Below are positions 1 to 8,422 of a DNA stretch of 25,979 bases, one piece after another. How positions within the stretch are numbered: the first letter of the stretch is position 1; the number at the start of each line of letters is the position of its first letter. A model generated the notes under the pieces. It searched no databases and was not told the DNA's origin. It worked only from the letters and a program-made list of their open reading frames with translations. The position numbers were made by a program, and so were the translations under genes. The DNA comes from a virus, in the IMG/VR virus record IMGVR_UViG_3300025771_000160, positions 1 to 25,979 of that record; one strand, 5' to 3'.

Positions 1-686
1 GCAATTCCCACGTCTCTTCCGTCCTCATCAACCACATACATTTCGTTGGTGTCATGATTAAATTCACCCGGAGTCTTTTGAACCTCACCCCCTTCCTCCA
101 TGAATCCCGTTGCAACCTTCACGCCACCCTCAATAAACCCAGCTATTCCTTGCGCTAATTGCTGTTGCTTTTGAGCCAACCTAGCCTCAGCCATCGCCTT
201 CTCGTCGTAAGCGTATTCTAAATTTCTACCGTACTGAGCGTCTTGCATTTGCTGCGTGAACTGCTGAGCCTGACCAAGATTACTCAAAGCCTGAGTCTGA
301 GCTTGCTGTTGAGTAGCTGCCTCTGCCCTCATTTGCTGTTGAGCCGCTTGTTGAGCCTGCATCACAGCACCTAAGCCTCTAGAGCCATACTGCTGAGCCG
401 CTTGCGTTGTAGTGGCTAAAGACCTGTTAATGTCTTGCGTTCTCATCTGCATGAGTCGCTGGTCATAGGCGTTCTTCACTGCATCGTAATACGCAGATGG
501 TGTAGTAATAGACGGTTGAGTGGCCTTGATATTCTCCACGTTTTGTTTTGCAGATTCAATATCAGCTTTGATGGCTTTTCTTCCTGTTGCGCCAGCAATG
601 ATGCCAGCCAATCCTCCAGCGGCTCCAGCGATTCCAGCAATTTGGTCTTCACCAAATTGAAAAGTTTTCTCGTTCTCTTCCGGCAT
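1..686 (-). CDS. Ala/Gln-rich internal virion protein (partial)
   Basis: The gene starts at ATG 686 and runs off the left edge after 228 codons, so its C-terminus is missing. Its first A is the last base of the preceding gene's TAA (TAATG overlap), which supports the start and implies translational coupling. A short acidic/polar start is followed by a Gly/Ala-rich hydrophobic stretch at about residues 16-33 (AGIAGAAGGLAGIIAGATG), then a long helical region very rich in Ala and Gln with many Gln pairs. Near the edge comes the motif EEGGEVQKTPGEFNHDTNEM, a type of segment I recall from other phage internal or structural proteins. Position after the connector genes and composition resemble the internal virion (ejected) proteins of podoviruses such as T7 gp14. 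A cargo or ejection role is inference; the glycine-rich segment could insert in a membrane. Confidence 0.6.
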   Translation of the reverse strand, partial: MPEENEKTFQFGEDQIAGIAGAAGGLAGIIAGATGRKAIKADIESAKQNVENIKATQPSITTPSAYYDAVKNAYDQRLMQMRTQDINRSLATTTQAAQQYGSRGLGAVMQAQQAAQQQMRAEAATQQQAQTQALSNLGQAQQFTQQMQDAQYGRNLEYAYDEKAMAEARLAQKQQQLAQGIAGFIEGGVKVATGFMEEGGEVQKTPGEFNHDTNEMYVVDEDGRDVGI

Positions 687-3600
687 TATTTCTCTTGTTC
701 GTTATGTAGTGGTGATGGAGTGAGTGATAAGTTTACGGCATATAACTCAACATCATCAGTATTATCGTTCGTTAATTCTACCTTGGCATAGTAGTCTCTA
801 ATGTGGTCTCCGTTGATTACGCTGTTAGAAACCGCGATTAACGTTTGACCAAACAACCCGATAGCAGAGGAGCTAGTCTTAATTGTCTTTCTGTCTAACA
901 CCTCAGTGACGGTCAGTCCTGTTGGACTGGTTGACGAGCTGCCGAGTATTCTTATTTCGTCGCCAATTCCAAACGGCAAATTACTAATCCTCCCGTCAAA
1001 CCCTACCTGATTAAGCGCCGAACCAGATAATGAGGTTACTTCACCAAGCACAATAATGTTTGAGCCAGAGGAATCAGAAACAGCAGAAGATGTATCCTTT
1101 GGGATAACAGAGTACCTCAGACCCTCCTTGGTTTCAAACATAGGTTCAGTGACATCCGTCGTCTGGGTTGAGTTTGATATGGTTGCTGACCAGCTATCGT
1201 TTCCCTCCAAGCTAATAGCGTCATAGACCTTTATCATGGAAGGATTAATCCTAGAGACCATTGTCAATTTTGAGTTGTATTGAGTACCGTAAAAATTATT
1301 GTTCGTGTTATTTACGTTGTGCCTATACATCTGCCCCTCCTCAAATGAGAAGAAGCGGTTATGGAGGTTGGTGTACATCTCTGGGTTAAAGGAATAAAGG
1401 CTTAACCAGTATCCCTTCTTTGTTCCATACGCAACGGTATTACCGTCGTCGTCTACCCCATCAGTAACCGATATGGAAACGGATGAATCAGCGAGTATAC
1501 CAAACTTAATTAACGTCGAGGGGAATGATATTGAACCGTCTGCAGGGTTAATTAAGCCAACCCCACGATACGCTAAGTCTGATGTTAGTATATCAATCTT
1601 AAGGGGTGCTGTCCCTTTGCTTCGACTTGGGTCAACAAACACCGAACCCCGCTCTGTGAGTTTGTCAATGAACATGATTGAGCCACCCAAGCTATCCCAC
1701 TCTGGTAAGTACGAATCGGACGTGATATTGGTGTCATTCCACTTAATGTAATCCTTATCCCAAGTCAGCATATTGTTACTCCCGTAAACCGGTTTTACTT
1801 TACCAGAAGGATTCGCTACCCTTGCGTCAGCTGGTGGTTTAGGCACATCGCCTATCGCATCACCGTCAACAATAATGTCATTAACATCTTGAGCCTCTGT
1901 CGTTACAATGTACTCGTCATTTTCGGGGTCTAGTCCACAAGGGATTTTTGGTATGGAGTCTCTAAGCAATAACTCTGCAAACAAATCCTCAAAGAATGAA
2001 GACATGCTCTTGTCACTGATAGGTTCTATACCATTGCTCGATATAGAGAATACCTTACCTGCATCCATGTCGCAGAAATAGACAATCCCGAATCTGTCTA
2101 CGATGGACTCTGGGTTTAATCCCGGACCGAATGAGCCCGCAAAATATGTCTCATTTCCAAGCACGTTTGTACTCGTTACCAGCATCCCATCGCCCGCAGC
2201 CTCTATAAGCTGTCTGCCGATTGGGGTTGCGCTAATCTTTTTCTCCTGCATCACTAGGATACCATCACCCCTATCAACCAAGAAGCAAACAGCTCCGTGC
2301 TTAGAGTTGTAATCTTTATATGGATACAACACTGGGTTGAATGAAGACAGGTTGAGAACTGAAGAATCAGAAGCAAATGGTGCGCTGTAGGTAATCGCGG
2401 TATGCCTCCTTATTTCTCTTTGGTCTGGTGTTTCGATAGCAGGCCTCCCAATACTAACCGCTTTCGAATCAAAAAAATCATTCACTGATTCGTCCTCAAC
2501 AATCCATTTTCTGTAAAGCTGGTTATCTGGTTTCGTTGGGTTGTAAAGGTATTGAATGGCCGAGTTAGAGTTTGGGTTGTATTCTATTTCAGGGTTGCTT
2601 AGCTGCTCCCTAATTCTCATATAAACATCCCCCTCCTCAATGGTCACGACACCCGGGTGTACACTGCTAGGTGAGCCTACCGTTGTAGTTGGTGTTGCGT
2701 AAATTTGGGCGGGTTGAACCGTAACACCTTGGCCCATAGGAGGAAAGCAGGTGTATCTAAAACTCCCATCATCTAACGGTTTAATAGATTGAACAATTAC
2801 ATTGTTGGCACTTCCGGTAATGTTAAGTTGGTCACCCTTGTAAAACCTCTCGGGTGATGAAAAGCTGTTTAAGGAGCTGGATATATTATATATTGGAGAA
2901 GAGCTTGCGCTGTCATTTGGCCTGTCTCCTGCGTGAGTCAAAACGCCACCAACTTCCACAATATCATACTGCTTGCCAACTTCATAGTACACTCTAGCTG
3001 AGTCCTCCGAACTCTTCTTTGGCCTACATATTTCAACTAGGCAGTTCTGAGAAAAGAAATCTTTACCAGTCGTAACATCACCACGCCCGAAGCCGCTGAT
3101 GTTGTTGTCTCTAACAGTAAGGAACCATCCGGTCCTCCTATAATTGTTTTCATCTTCAGCTTCACTTGCGTCTGATAAGAGGATAGGGTTCTCATCATCA
3201 TCGCCGTAATATGCATATGATGTGATTACGAATTCATGCAATGGTCGCTGAACATTCCCCTCCTCATCTTCATACTGAAGTACCCTAAGTATGTCGCCTT
3301 CATTGAAAGAATAAGAAATGTTAGCGCCCTTAAAATCCCTATATGAGTTTGACTTCCCCTCTAGCCCTCGGAGCGATAGAAATATTTGACCATTGATACC
3401 ACCCTCTAACCCCTGAAGAATTGGTCTGGTCTTCAATCCATCATTTGACCTGATGTCAGTAAAGTCTGTTTGCTTTCCAAGAGCCGCTTCATTTACGATA
3501 ATCTGGAGAATTTTGTCGTAAGAGGTGTTTTTAGAGTAGACTATAGAATACTTTGAAGCCCAGCCCGGAGGTGTGTGCAACAGCCTAAAATCAATCTCAG

Positions 3601-5896
3601 TCCTTCCTTGGTTGCCACCACGAGCCTGTTCTCCGAAGTGGCTAACGTACTTCTCATCGAGAGGTTGAACTCCGCTCTGACGGTTTCTATCATCGTAATA
3701 AACAATTCCAAAGTCATGAACAGCCCCAGCCTTAAAAGAAGTTACAGCTTCACCGTCTTGAGATACTATCTCAATAAGACCGTTATTAAGTTTGTAATCG
3801 AACCAATGAGAACGAATTGCACCGTCACCAACACTGTAATCTCTTAGGGTGTAGCCAGTTCCGTTAGTCTGTTGGTTTATGCTTAAATCAATCTTATCGT
3901 TTTGGTACATCCAAAGCGTAGAATATCTTACGCATCCCCCACGGTCCACTAAATTTCCATTAAAGGCTGGCTCATTAGTATCAATAAAATCGTTGCCGAC
4001 GTTGGTGGAGCCGTTGTTCGCAAAGTGATATGGAGCTATCACAGTGTCGGCTGATAGCTCGACACCCGTGCACCTAACCTTGCAAGTAATCTTTTGTTCT
4101 TGTTCGTTGTAGATGGCTCCGGCTACAGAGAAACTAGCTGTGCCTGACATCCATGCAATCAATCTATTTTTTTCAGCGCCACTGGCACCGTTTACAGATT
4201 GGAATCCAGTTGTTCCTGCAAACATTGCGGTTGCCCCGCCAAAATTATCGTAATTAAAAAAACCCGGAGATACCCCAACTATGGCCTCAGGCATGTTAGA
4301 TAATATCTCATTAGCTAAAGCCTCACCAAAATCTGAAACGGTTTCGTATCCCCCTACGGTAAAATCATGCACAAATTGACATGGTGATTCCATTATTAAA
4401 TTCCCCACCCCTTGCTGGTGGCTATCTGGGTCTAGGATAGTAAGATTTTGAGAGTGAATTTCTTCATTGTCTAAATCATAGGTTGTTGCAGAAATCGAAA
4501 ATCTCGTTTCAGCGGGGTCGCTATCTAAGTCGCAAGAGAACCCTAGTGCGCTACACGAAAGAGAAACGTTAATCGAACATTGACCGTTTTCAGGGATTCC
4601 TTCTTCTGGGAAGTCGCTAAGGTTAATGTCAAAGGAAATACCATTGGTGGTGCTATCACCAAATCTAGCCCTATTAAAAGTCCCGGTTTCTATGGTAGCC
4701 GCAAGAGCTCCACCGGCTTTTGCGCGTCTAGCTTCTTTATATTGGTCAGAGCTGATGTCGCTAAGGGACTCATTCATGGGCTCATTATCCTCCATGAAGA
4801 AATCTGCCTCCTGAGCAATTTGAATATTTGGGTGGTAAACCGGATAGCTATTAACGTTAGTACTTGAAAGGTTGTCAAAACCCTCTAGGTAGTTTCCATA
4901 AAGCAAACGACCGTTTGATACGGCTTGAGCCATTGCTGCTCTAGGTACAGAGTCGTATGGCTTGTTAGCTTCTTCGTCAGAGATAAACGAATAGACTTTA
5001 TCGTTCCTAAACGTATGTAACTGATAATCTTGATTAGCGTCGTTATTGAGTTCGGCTATCTTTTGAAACCCCCCATCGTTGTTTCTTCTAGCGAACACCC
5101 TAATCTTATCTACGGGCCCGTCAGAATTTTTAATCGTTAACCTAAGCTCGTTGTTGAAAGACTCTAAGTACTGAACTGCATTAGAGTTGTATGCTAAGTT
5201 TGTGCTACTAACCGCGAGAGACGAGTAAGCAGAGAGAGCGCTTACCTCACCATCATCATAAATGTACTGGTACGCAAACTGAAAACAACTCTCCTTTAGA
5301 TTGTTTGTCCTCCTACTTGAATTGGTTTGAAATTCCCAAGTGATAACGTCTTGTGGGGGTTGCTTGCAAACCGTTAGGTACTTGTTCTTTTGAGTATCAG
5401 TACCAGTAGTCATTATGCTGTTGTACCCTCCGAATAACAAGCGCGTTGCGTTCACCTTCCTCGGCTCATTCCTGTTATCGGTGAAGTACAGCAAGTGTTC
5501 CTGAAATTGATTAATAACAACGTCGCCCTTGACAAATCCGTCGCGCTCAAAATTGAGAACAGAGTCTTCGTAAAGCTTTACGTAGTTGTCATTCACTGAG
5601 TCGTAACGGTAAATGCCGTGGTTCAATTCAGAGTTGTACAAAAAGAAGTAGATGCACTTACCTGCTTCACATGGTACAACTCCGATAACCCTATTGTCTC
5701 CAGAGCTTGGGATAGCATCAGCAGTGGTTGCGGCTGACACAGCTTCAGTCCCTTCAATATTTTTTACAATCCCTTGGTCACCACCATCCTCATGGGACAC
5801 GCGAATGTTGAGCGCGTCTGTCATTTCAAACGGCTTAACTAACCTCTCATCTTCATCCTTGTTGAGGTACTGAGGTACAAGCTTATCTATAGCCAT
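686..5896 (-). CDS. Giant muzzle/nozzle-like tail protein
   Basis: This 1736-residue protein is probably the distal part of the short tail tube, as in crAss-like muzzle, T7 gp12 or P22 gp10 type proteins. Seen in the sequence: an N-terminal propeller-like region with LYFTDNRNEPRKV at residues 136-148, YIYDDGEVSALSAYSSLA at about 211-228 and VSNGRLLYGNYLEGF at about 326-340. A block with FGIVYYDDRNRQSG lies near residue 725 and PPGWASKYSIVYSKN near 770. A later beta-rich block around residues 1200-1300 contains NPESIVDRFGIVYF and ends near SNGIEPISDKSM. These motifs recur, from memory, in large connector-distal proteins of Bacteroidota podoviruses. It begins inside the TAATG overlap with the ring protein gene. 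No signal peptide or membrane segment is evident. The family is fairly sure; the exact place in the virion is inferred from gene order. Confidence 0.8.
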   Translation of the reverse strand: MAIDKLVPQYLNKDEDERLVKPFEMTDALNIRVSHEDGGDQGIVKNIEGTEAVSAATTADAIPSSGDNRVIGVVPCEAGKCIYFFLYNSELNHGIYRYDSVNDNYVKLYEDSVLNFERDGFVKGDVVINQFQEHLLYFTDNRNEPRKVNATRLLFGGYNSIMTTGTDTQKNKYLTVCKQPPQDVITWEFQTNSSRRTNNLKESCFQFAYQYIYDDGEVSALSAYSSLAVSSTNLAYNSNAVQYLESFNNELRLTIKNSDGPVDKIRVFARRNNDGGFQKIAELNNDANQDYQLHTFRNDKVYSFISDEEANKPYDSVPRAAMAQAVSNGRLLYGNYLEGFDNLSSTNVNSYPVYHPNIQIAQEADFFMEDNEPMNESLSDISSDQYKEARRAKAGGALAATIETGTFNRARFGDSTTNGISFDINLSDFPEEGIPENGQCSINVSLSCSALGFSCDLDSDPAETRFSISATTYDLDNEEIHSQNLTILDPDSHQQGVGNLIMESPCQFVHDFTVGGYETVSDFGEALANEILSNMPEAIVGVSPGFFNYDNFGGATAMFAGTTGFQSVNGASGAEKNRLIAWMSGTASFSVAGAIYNEQEQKITCKVRCTGVELSADTVIAPYHFANNGSTNVGNDFIDTNEPAFNGNLVDRGGCVRYSTLWMYQNDKIDLSINQQTNGTGYTLRDYSVGDGAIRSHWFDYKLNNGLIEIVSQDGEAVTSFKAGAVHDFGIVYYDDRNRQSGVQPLDEKYVSHFGEQARGGNQGRTEIDFRLLHTPPGWASKYSIVYSKNTSYDKILQIIVNEAALGKQTDFTDIRSNDGLKTRPILQGLEGGINGQIFLSLRGLEGKSNSYRDFKGANISYSFNEGDILRVLQYEDEEGNVQRPLHEFVITSYAYYGDDDENPILLSDASEAEDENNYRRTGWFLTVRDNNISGFGRGDVTTGKDFFSQNCLVEICRPKKSSEDSARVYYEVGKQYDIVEVGGVLTHAGDRPNDSASSSPIYNISSSLNSFSSPERFYKGDQLNITGSANNVIVQSIKPLDDGSFRYTCFPPMGQGVTVQPAQIYATPTTTVGSPSSVHPGVVTIEEGDVYMRIREQLSNPEIEYNPNSNSAIQYLYNPTKPDNQLYRKWIVEDESVNDFFDSKAVSIGRPAIETPDQREIRRHTAITYSAPFASDSSVLNLSSFNPVLYPYKDYNSKHGAVCFLVDRGDGILVMQEKKISATPIGRQLIEAAGDGMLVTSTNVLGNETYFAGSFGPGLNPESIVDRFGIVYFCDMDAGKVFSISSNGIEPISDKSMSSFFEDLFAELLLRDSIPKIPCGLDPENDEYIVTTEAQDVNDIIVDGDAIGDVPKPPADARVANPSGKVKPVYGSNNMLTWDKDYIKWNDTNITSDSYLPEWDSLGGSIMFIDKLTERGSVFVDPSRSKGTAPLKIDILTSDLAYRGVGLINPADGSISFPSTLIKFGILADSSVSISVTDGVDDDGNTVAYGTKKGYWLSLYSFNPEMYTNLHNRFFSFEEGQMYRHNVNNTNNNFYGTQYNSKLTMVSRINPSMIKVYDAISLEGNDSWSATISNSTQTTDVTEPMFETKEGLRYSVIPKDTSSAVSDSSGSNIIVLGEVTSLSGSALNQVGFDGRISNLPFGIGDEIRILGSSSTSPTGLTVTEVLDRKTIKTSSSAIGLFGQTLIAVSNSVINGDHIRDYYAKVELTNDNTDDVELYAVNLSLTPSPLHNEQEK

Positions 5897-6702
5897 TAGT
5901 ACTTAGGTGATTGCTTGAAGTTCTTTCTGATAGTCTTCAATGCTTCTTCAGCACTGAATGCCTTCAACCGTGCGTTTGCCTTACGGCGCTCGTTGTAATA
6001 TTCTTGCCGTGCTCTAGCCTTCTCGCCCATAGGTACGCTAGACTTGCGCTCAATCAGTTTGTAGTAAATGTACATTCTAAGAGCCTCTTCAGCCTCGACC
6101 TGAATTGTTGGGTCAACCGACCTAGCCTCATCAGCAATGTACTCGATTACAACTTCATCTTCAGTGACACCTGAAAGCTCGATTCTATTTTGGTCTAGGT
6201 TTAGTCTGTATTGCCCTTCGTAGAATCCACCGCCTAGCCCATAAATCTGACCGACGTTATTCTGGTAGATGTAGTTGCTGAATACAACGTAATCATCATC
6301 ACCAAAGATTCCAGTTCCCGTTGCACCTGTCTTGGATTCAACCCTATCGTAAACACCATCTCCGTCTGAATCAATAAAGTTTCCAGCTGCGTCAGCGTCA
6401 TACTTCTGAGAGTAGTTGATGTTCTTGTTCTCACCAAAAACATAGACTAACCCATCCTCTTTAACCACACCAATCTTTACCAAGCTTACAAAGTCGTCTG
6501 GCAAAGCCACAGTATCGTTAGAGGCAACTGACAGCTTAAGAGAGCGAACACGCTTCAGCATATCAAACCCCATTTCTCGGATTCCTCTGAGAGCAAAGTT
6601 TCTAATCACTACATCAGACACGTTGCTAACGTAGTCGTCAGAGTCAAGCGTAAGAACAAAGTCATTGATTACTTGGTCTATGGTTACTAGGTTCCTTGCC
6701 AT
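5896..6702 (-). CDS. Head-tail connector ring protein with calcium-type loop
   Basis: A 268-residue protein placed between another adaptor-type gene and the muzzle gene; the order suggests a ring below the portal, comparable to P22 gp4 or T7 gp11 tail adaptors. The N-terminal half is helical and includes VALPDDFVSLVKIGVV (residues 65-80), a pattern common in such adaptors. The C-terminal third is a charged helix rich in Arg, Lys and Glu (ARQEYYNERRKANARLKAF), ending in a basic tail. Residues 111-122 read DSDGDGVYDRVE, matching the EF-hand calcium loop with acidic residues at positions 1, 3, 5, 9 and 12 and Gly at 6; a glycine-rich stretch follows. The TAA overlaps the ATG of the next gene by one base. 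Ring or adaptor role is inferred from motifs and position. Confidence 0.72.
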   Translation of the reverse strand: MARNLVTIDQVINDFVLTLDSDDYVSNVSDVVIRNFALRGIREMGFDMLKRVRSLKLSVASNDTVALPDDFVSLVKIGVVKEDGLVYVFGENKNINYSQKYDADAAGNFIDSDGDGVYDRVESKTGATGTGIFGDDDYVVFSNYIYQNNVGQIYGLGGGFYEGQYRLNLDQNRIELSGVTEDEVVIEYIADEARSVDPTIQVEAEEALRMYIYYKLIERKSSVPMGEKARARQEYYNERRKANARLKAFSAEEALKTIRKNFKQSPKY

Positions 6703-6705
6703 CTA

Positions 6706-7443
6706 TTATCGCTTTTGAGATTGACTTTCTGCGTAGGTGTAGATGTTAGTGTCACGCAGATTAACACCAATCAACCTAGCCATCTCCTCTATAATCTCTG
6801 GGGTGTAGTGCTCAGGCAGTTCAAAGTCAACACTTGTAGAAGCATCGTATGTTTCTTTGTTGTTGTTTGTGGTGAACCCGAACTTAGGCATAGACGCTGT
6901 CCTTGCACCCGTGGTTGGATTGATACCCTCCGGCTGCTTGTAGTATCTCACCCGAATCTTCTTTATGCTTTGTGGGTAGACTTCAATCTCGTCGTCAAGA
7001 AAGGCTACCGGGGATGTTTCAGTTGGGGCGCTAAGGTTACTATTAAGTATGTACTCAATCTTTTCCTCATCATACTCAACTGGAACGGTGACAGAAGTGT
7101 TAGTCCCCAGCAACAAGCTACCGTCGGTCTTAACACTAATGATTTTAGCTAGGTCGTCTGGCTTTTCGAAGTGAGCGTTTAACGTTCTTGTAATCGCATT
7201 GGATGTCTTAGAGAACATTGACATATCCTCCTTGAGTTGCTTCGTCTCAGACTTGTCCCTACCGCCATCTATGCCGCGTTTGCGCATAGCGTTAGCAGTC
7301 ATCAAGCGCTTAAAAATAGCGTTGAAGACATTTGCCTGAGCAATAGGAGCAAAGGAGTTAAACTCAGTGGGTGTGACAAAACCTCGCTGGTCCTTATTTG
7401 CGATGTCTTTCAGTGCATTGTAAACCTCTCGAACGCTTGCCAT
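6706..7443 (-). CDS. Head-tail connector/adaptor protein
   Basis: First gene (245 residues) of the connector group, starting 17 bases after a TATATTTG promoter-like box that itself follows a terminator. The start MASVREVYNALKDIANKDQ and the next residues RGFVTPTEFNSFAPIAQANV form a pattern I recognise from many Bacteroidota phages: an N-terminal helical segment followed by a beta-rich region (residues about 100-180). The C-terminus is helical and contains an ELPEHYTPEIIEEMARLIGV segment. Only three bases separate it from the ring protein gene. The position points to a collar or ring component between portal and muzzle. I do not know a solved homologue with certainty, so the precise structural role is inference. 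Confidence 0.65.
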   Translation of the reverse strand: MASVREVYNALKDIANKDQRGFVTPTEFNSFAPIAQANVFNAIFKRLMTANAMRKRGIDGGRDKSETKQLKEDMSMFSKTSNAITRTLNAHFEKPDDLAKIISVKTDGSLLLGTNTSVTVPVEYDEEKIEYILNSNLSAPTETSPVAFLDDEIEVYPQSIKKIRVRYYKQPEGINPTTGARTASMPKFGFTTNNNKETYDASTSVDFELPEHYTPEIIEEMARLIGVNLRDTNIYTYAESQSQKR

Positions 7444-7460
7444 AGTTAGGGAATCTACAG

Positions 7461-7468
7461 CAAATATA
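7461..7468 (-). promoter_or_regulatory. TATATTTG promoter box before the connector genes
   Basis: On the minus strand the sequence reads CTGTATATTTGCTGTA, containing TATATTTG, a match to the Bacteroidota -7 consensus TAnnTTTG. It lies 17 bases upstream of the connector ATG at 7443 and immediately downstream of a strong terminator, where a new promoter is expected. The same 16 bases occur at 25644-25659 before the first gene of the block. I see no clear -33 TTTG element. Confidence 0.65.
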
Positions 7469-7470
7469 CA

Positions 7471-7498
7471 GAAAAAGAAAGGGGGCGTGTTGCCCCCT
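7471..7498 (-). terminator. Intrinsic terminator
   Basis: On the minus strand a GGGGGC/GCCCCC stem (7492-7497 paired with 7481-7486, one more A-T pair outside, five-base loop) is followed by TTTCTTTTTC. It lies about 27 bases after the stop codon of the 274-residue gene and just before the promoter box of the connector genes, so it separates two transcription units. The opposite strand has no T tract after the stem, so the direction is clear. Confidence 0.85.
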
Positions 7499-7524
7499 CT
7501 CCCCAGTTAGAGTACGATAGACAG

Positions 7525-8349
7525 TTAAGCAATGTCATCCAGCTGGCGTTCCAGCTCAGATAGGACACTTGAACCCTTATCAGTCATTACAAATCTAGTC
7601 ATAACTTCTGTTTTATCCTGTCCTACAGGCACAGAAACTATCAACTTTCCAGTATCAAACCACACCACAGCTCCACTTCGCTGTTCAATAATTTGAAAAT
7701 CAAATGATTGTGCGACTGTAGTTCTAGCCATTACCATAGGGCTGTCGATAAGTCCCATGAATTGCGATGCGTTACGCTTAGCCGCCTGAACCAGCGCCCT
7801 CTTAATTGATAGGTCTGACTGATTCGTGTTGATGTTTAATGCCATGGCTACCGGCAGCAAGTCATCAATCGATTTGGATTTGATGAGTGAGATAGCATCA
7901 GTCGTAGCAAACTCTGCCTCAAGCTCAAGCTCTGATTTTTTCTCATCATTCGCCAGCTCAAATACACTACCACCGTTGGCCTTGTTGTCTGGATGTAAGT
8001 CCAAGAACTGTTGAAGATTTGGCTTGTCGTATGGTACAGACAAAATCTTATTCTCGAATACTACGTGCTCAAGCTTTGAAATTTGGGATTGCTCATCAAC
8101 ATAGATTGAAGGCTCTCCGGGACAGTATCTAATCTGTCTCACCGCTTTCTTTTCCTCGTCGAAAATATTAACGTTCTTACATCTAAGCTTGAAAAAGATT
8201 CCCCCTTTGTTACCAACCATCTGGTAAACCTTTGGGACTCTGGTTCCGTCTGGTAGCTGTCTTTTGACCTTAGCTACTTTCTTTTTAGACGTTGTTTCGG
8301 GTGCTGTTTGTGGAGGTCTACCCGGTGACCTTTTAGTTGCCTGTGGCAT
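7525..8349 (-). CDS. Post-capsid protein with AT-hook-like start
   Basis: A 274-residue protein between the capsid and connector genes. Residues 6-13 (KRSPGRPP) carry the GRP core flanked by basic residues seen in AT-hooks, followed by a Lys/Arg-rich low-complexity stretch to about residue 31, so contact with DNA is possible. The middle part contains LSVPYDKPNLQQFLDLHP (about residues 103-120), a pattern I recall from Bacteroidota and other marine phage proteins. The C-terminal half is helical, then beta-rich with VVWFDTGKLIVSVPVGQDKT. It is bracketed by a probable terminator upstream and a strong one downstream, suggesting separately tuned expression. I do not recognise a characterised function; a head or head-completion component is a guess from position. 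Confidence 0.6.
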   Translation of the reverse strand: MPQATKRSPGRPPQTAPETTSKKKVAKVKRQLPDGTRVPKVYQMVGNKGGIFFKLRCKNVNIFDEEKKAVRQIRYCPGEPSIYVDEQSQISKLEHVVFENKILSVPYDKPNLQQFLDLHPDNKANGGSVFELANDEKKSELELEAEFATTDAISLIKSKSIDDLLPVAMALNINTNQSDLSIKRALVQAAKRNASQFMGLIDSPMVMARTTVAQSFDFQIIEQRSGAVVWFDTGKLIVSVPVGQDKTEVMTRFVMTDKGSSVLSELERQLDDIA

Positions 8350-8384
8350 ATTGAATCGGATTTAATTAAAAGGAAAGTAATGAA

Positions 8385-8405
8385 GGGGAGAGCCATTCCC
8401 TCCCC
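8385..8405 (-). terminator. Probable terminator after the major capsid gene
   Basis: On the minus strand GGGGAG (8405-8400) pairs perfectly with CTCCCC (8390-8385) around a nine-base loop, followed by TTCATTACTTTCCTTTTAATT. The stem is short and the T tract is interrupted, so it may be a partial terminator that lowers transcription past the capsid gene and not a complete stop. It begins 18 bases after the capsid stop codon. Confidence 0.45.
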
Positions 8406-8422
8406 CGCATTACGTATCAGAA

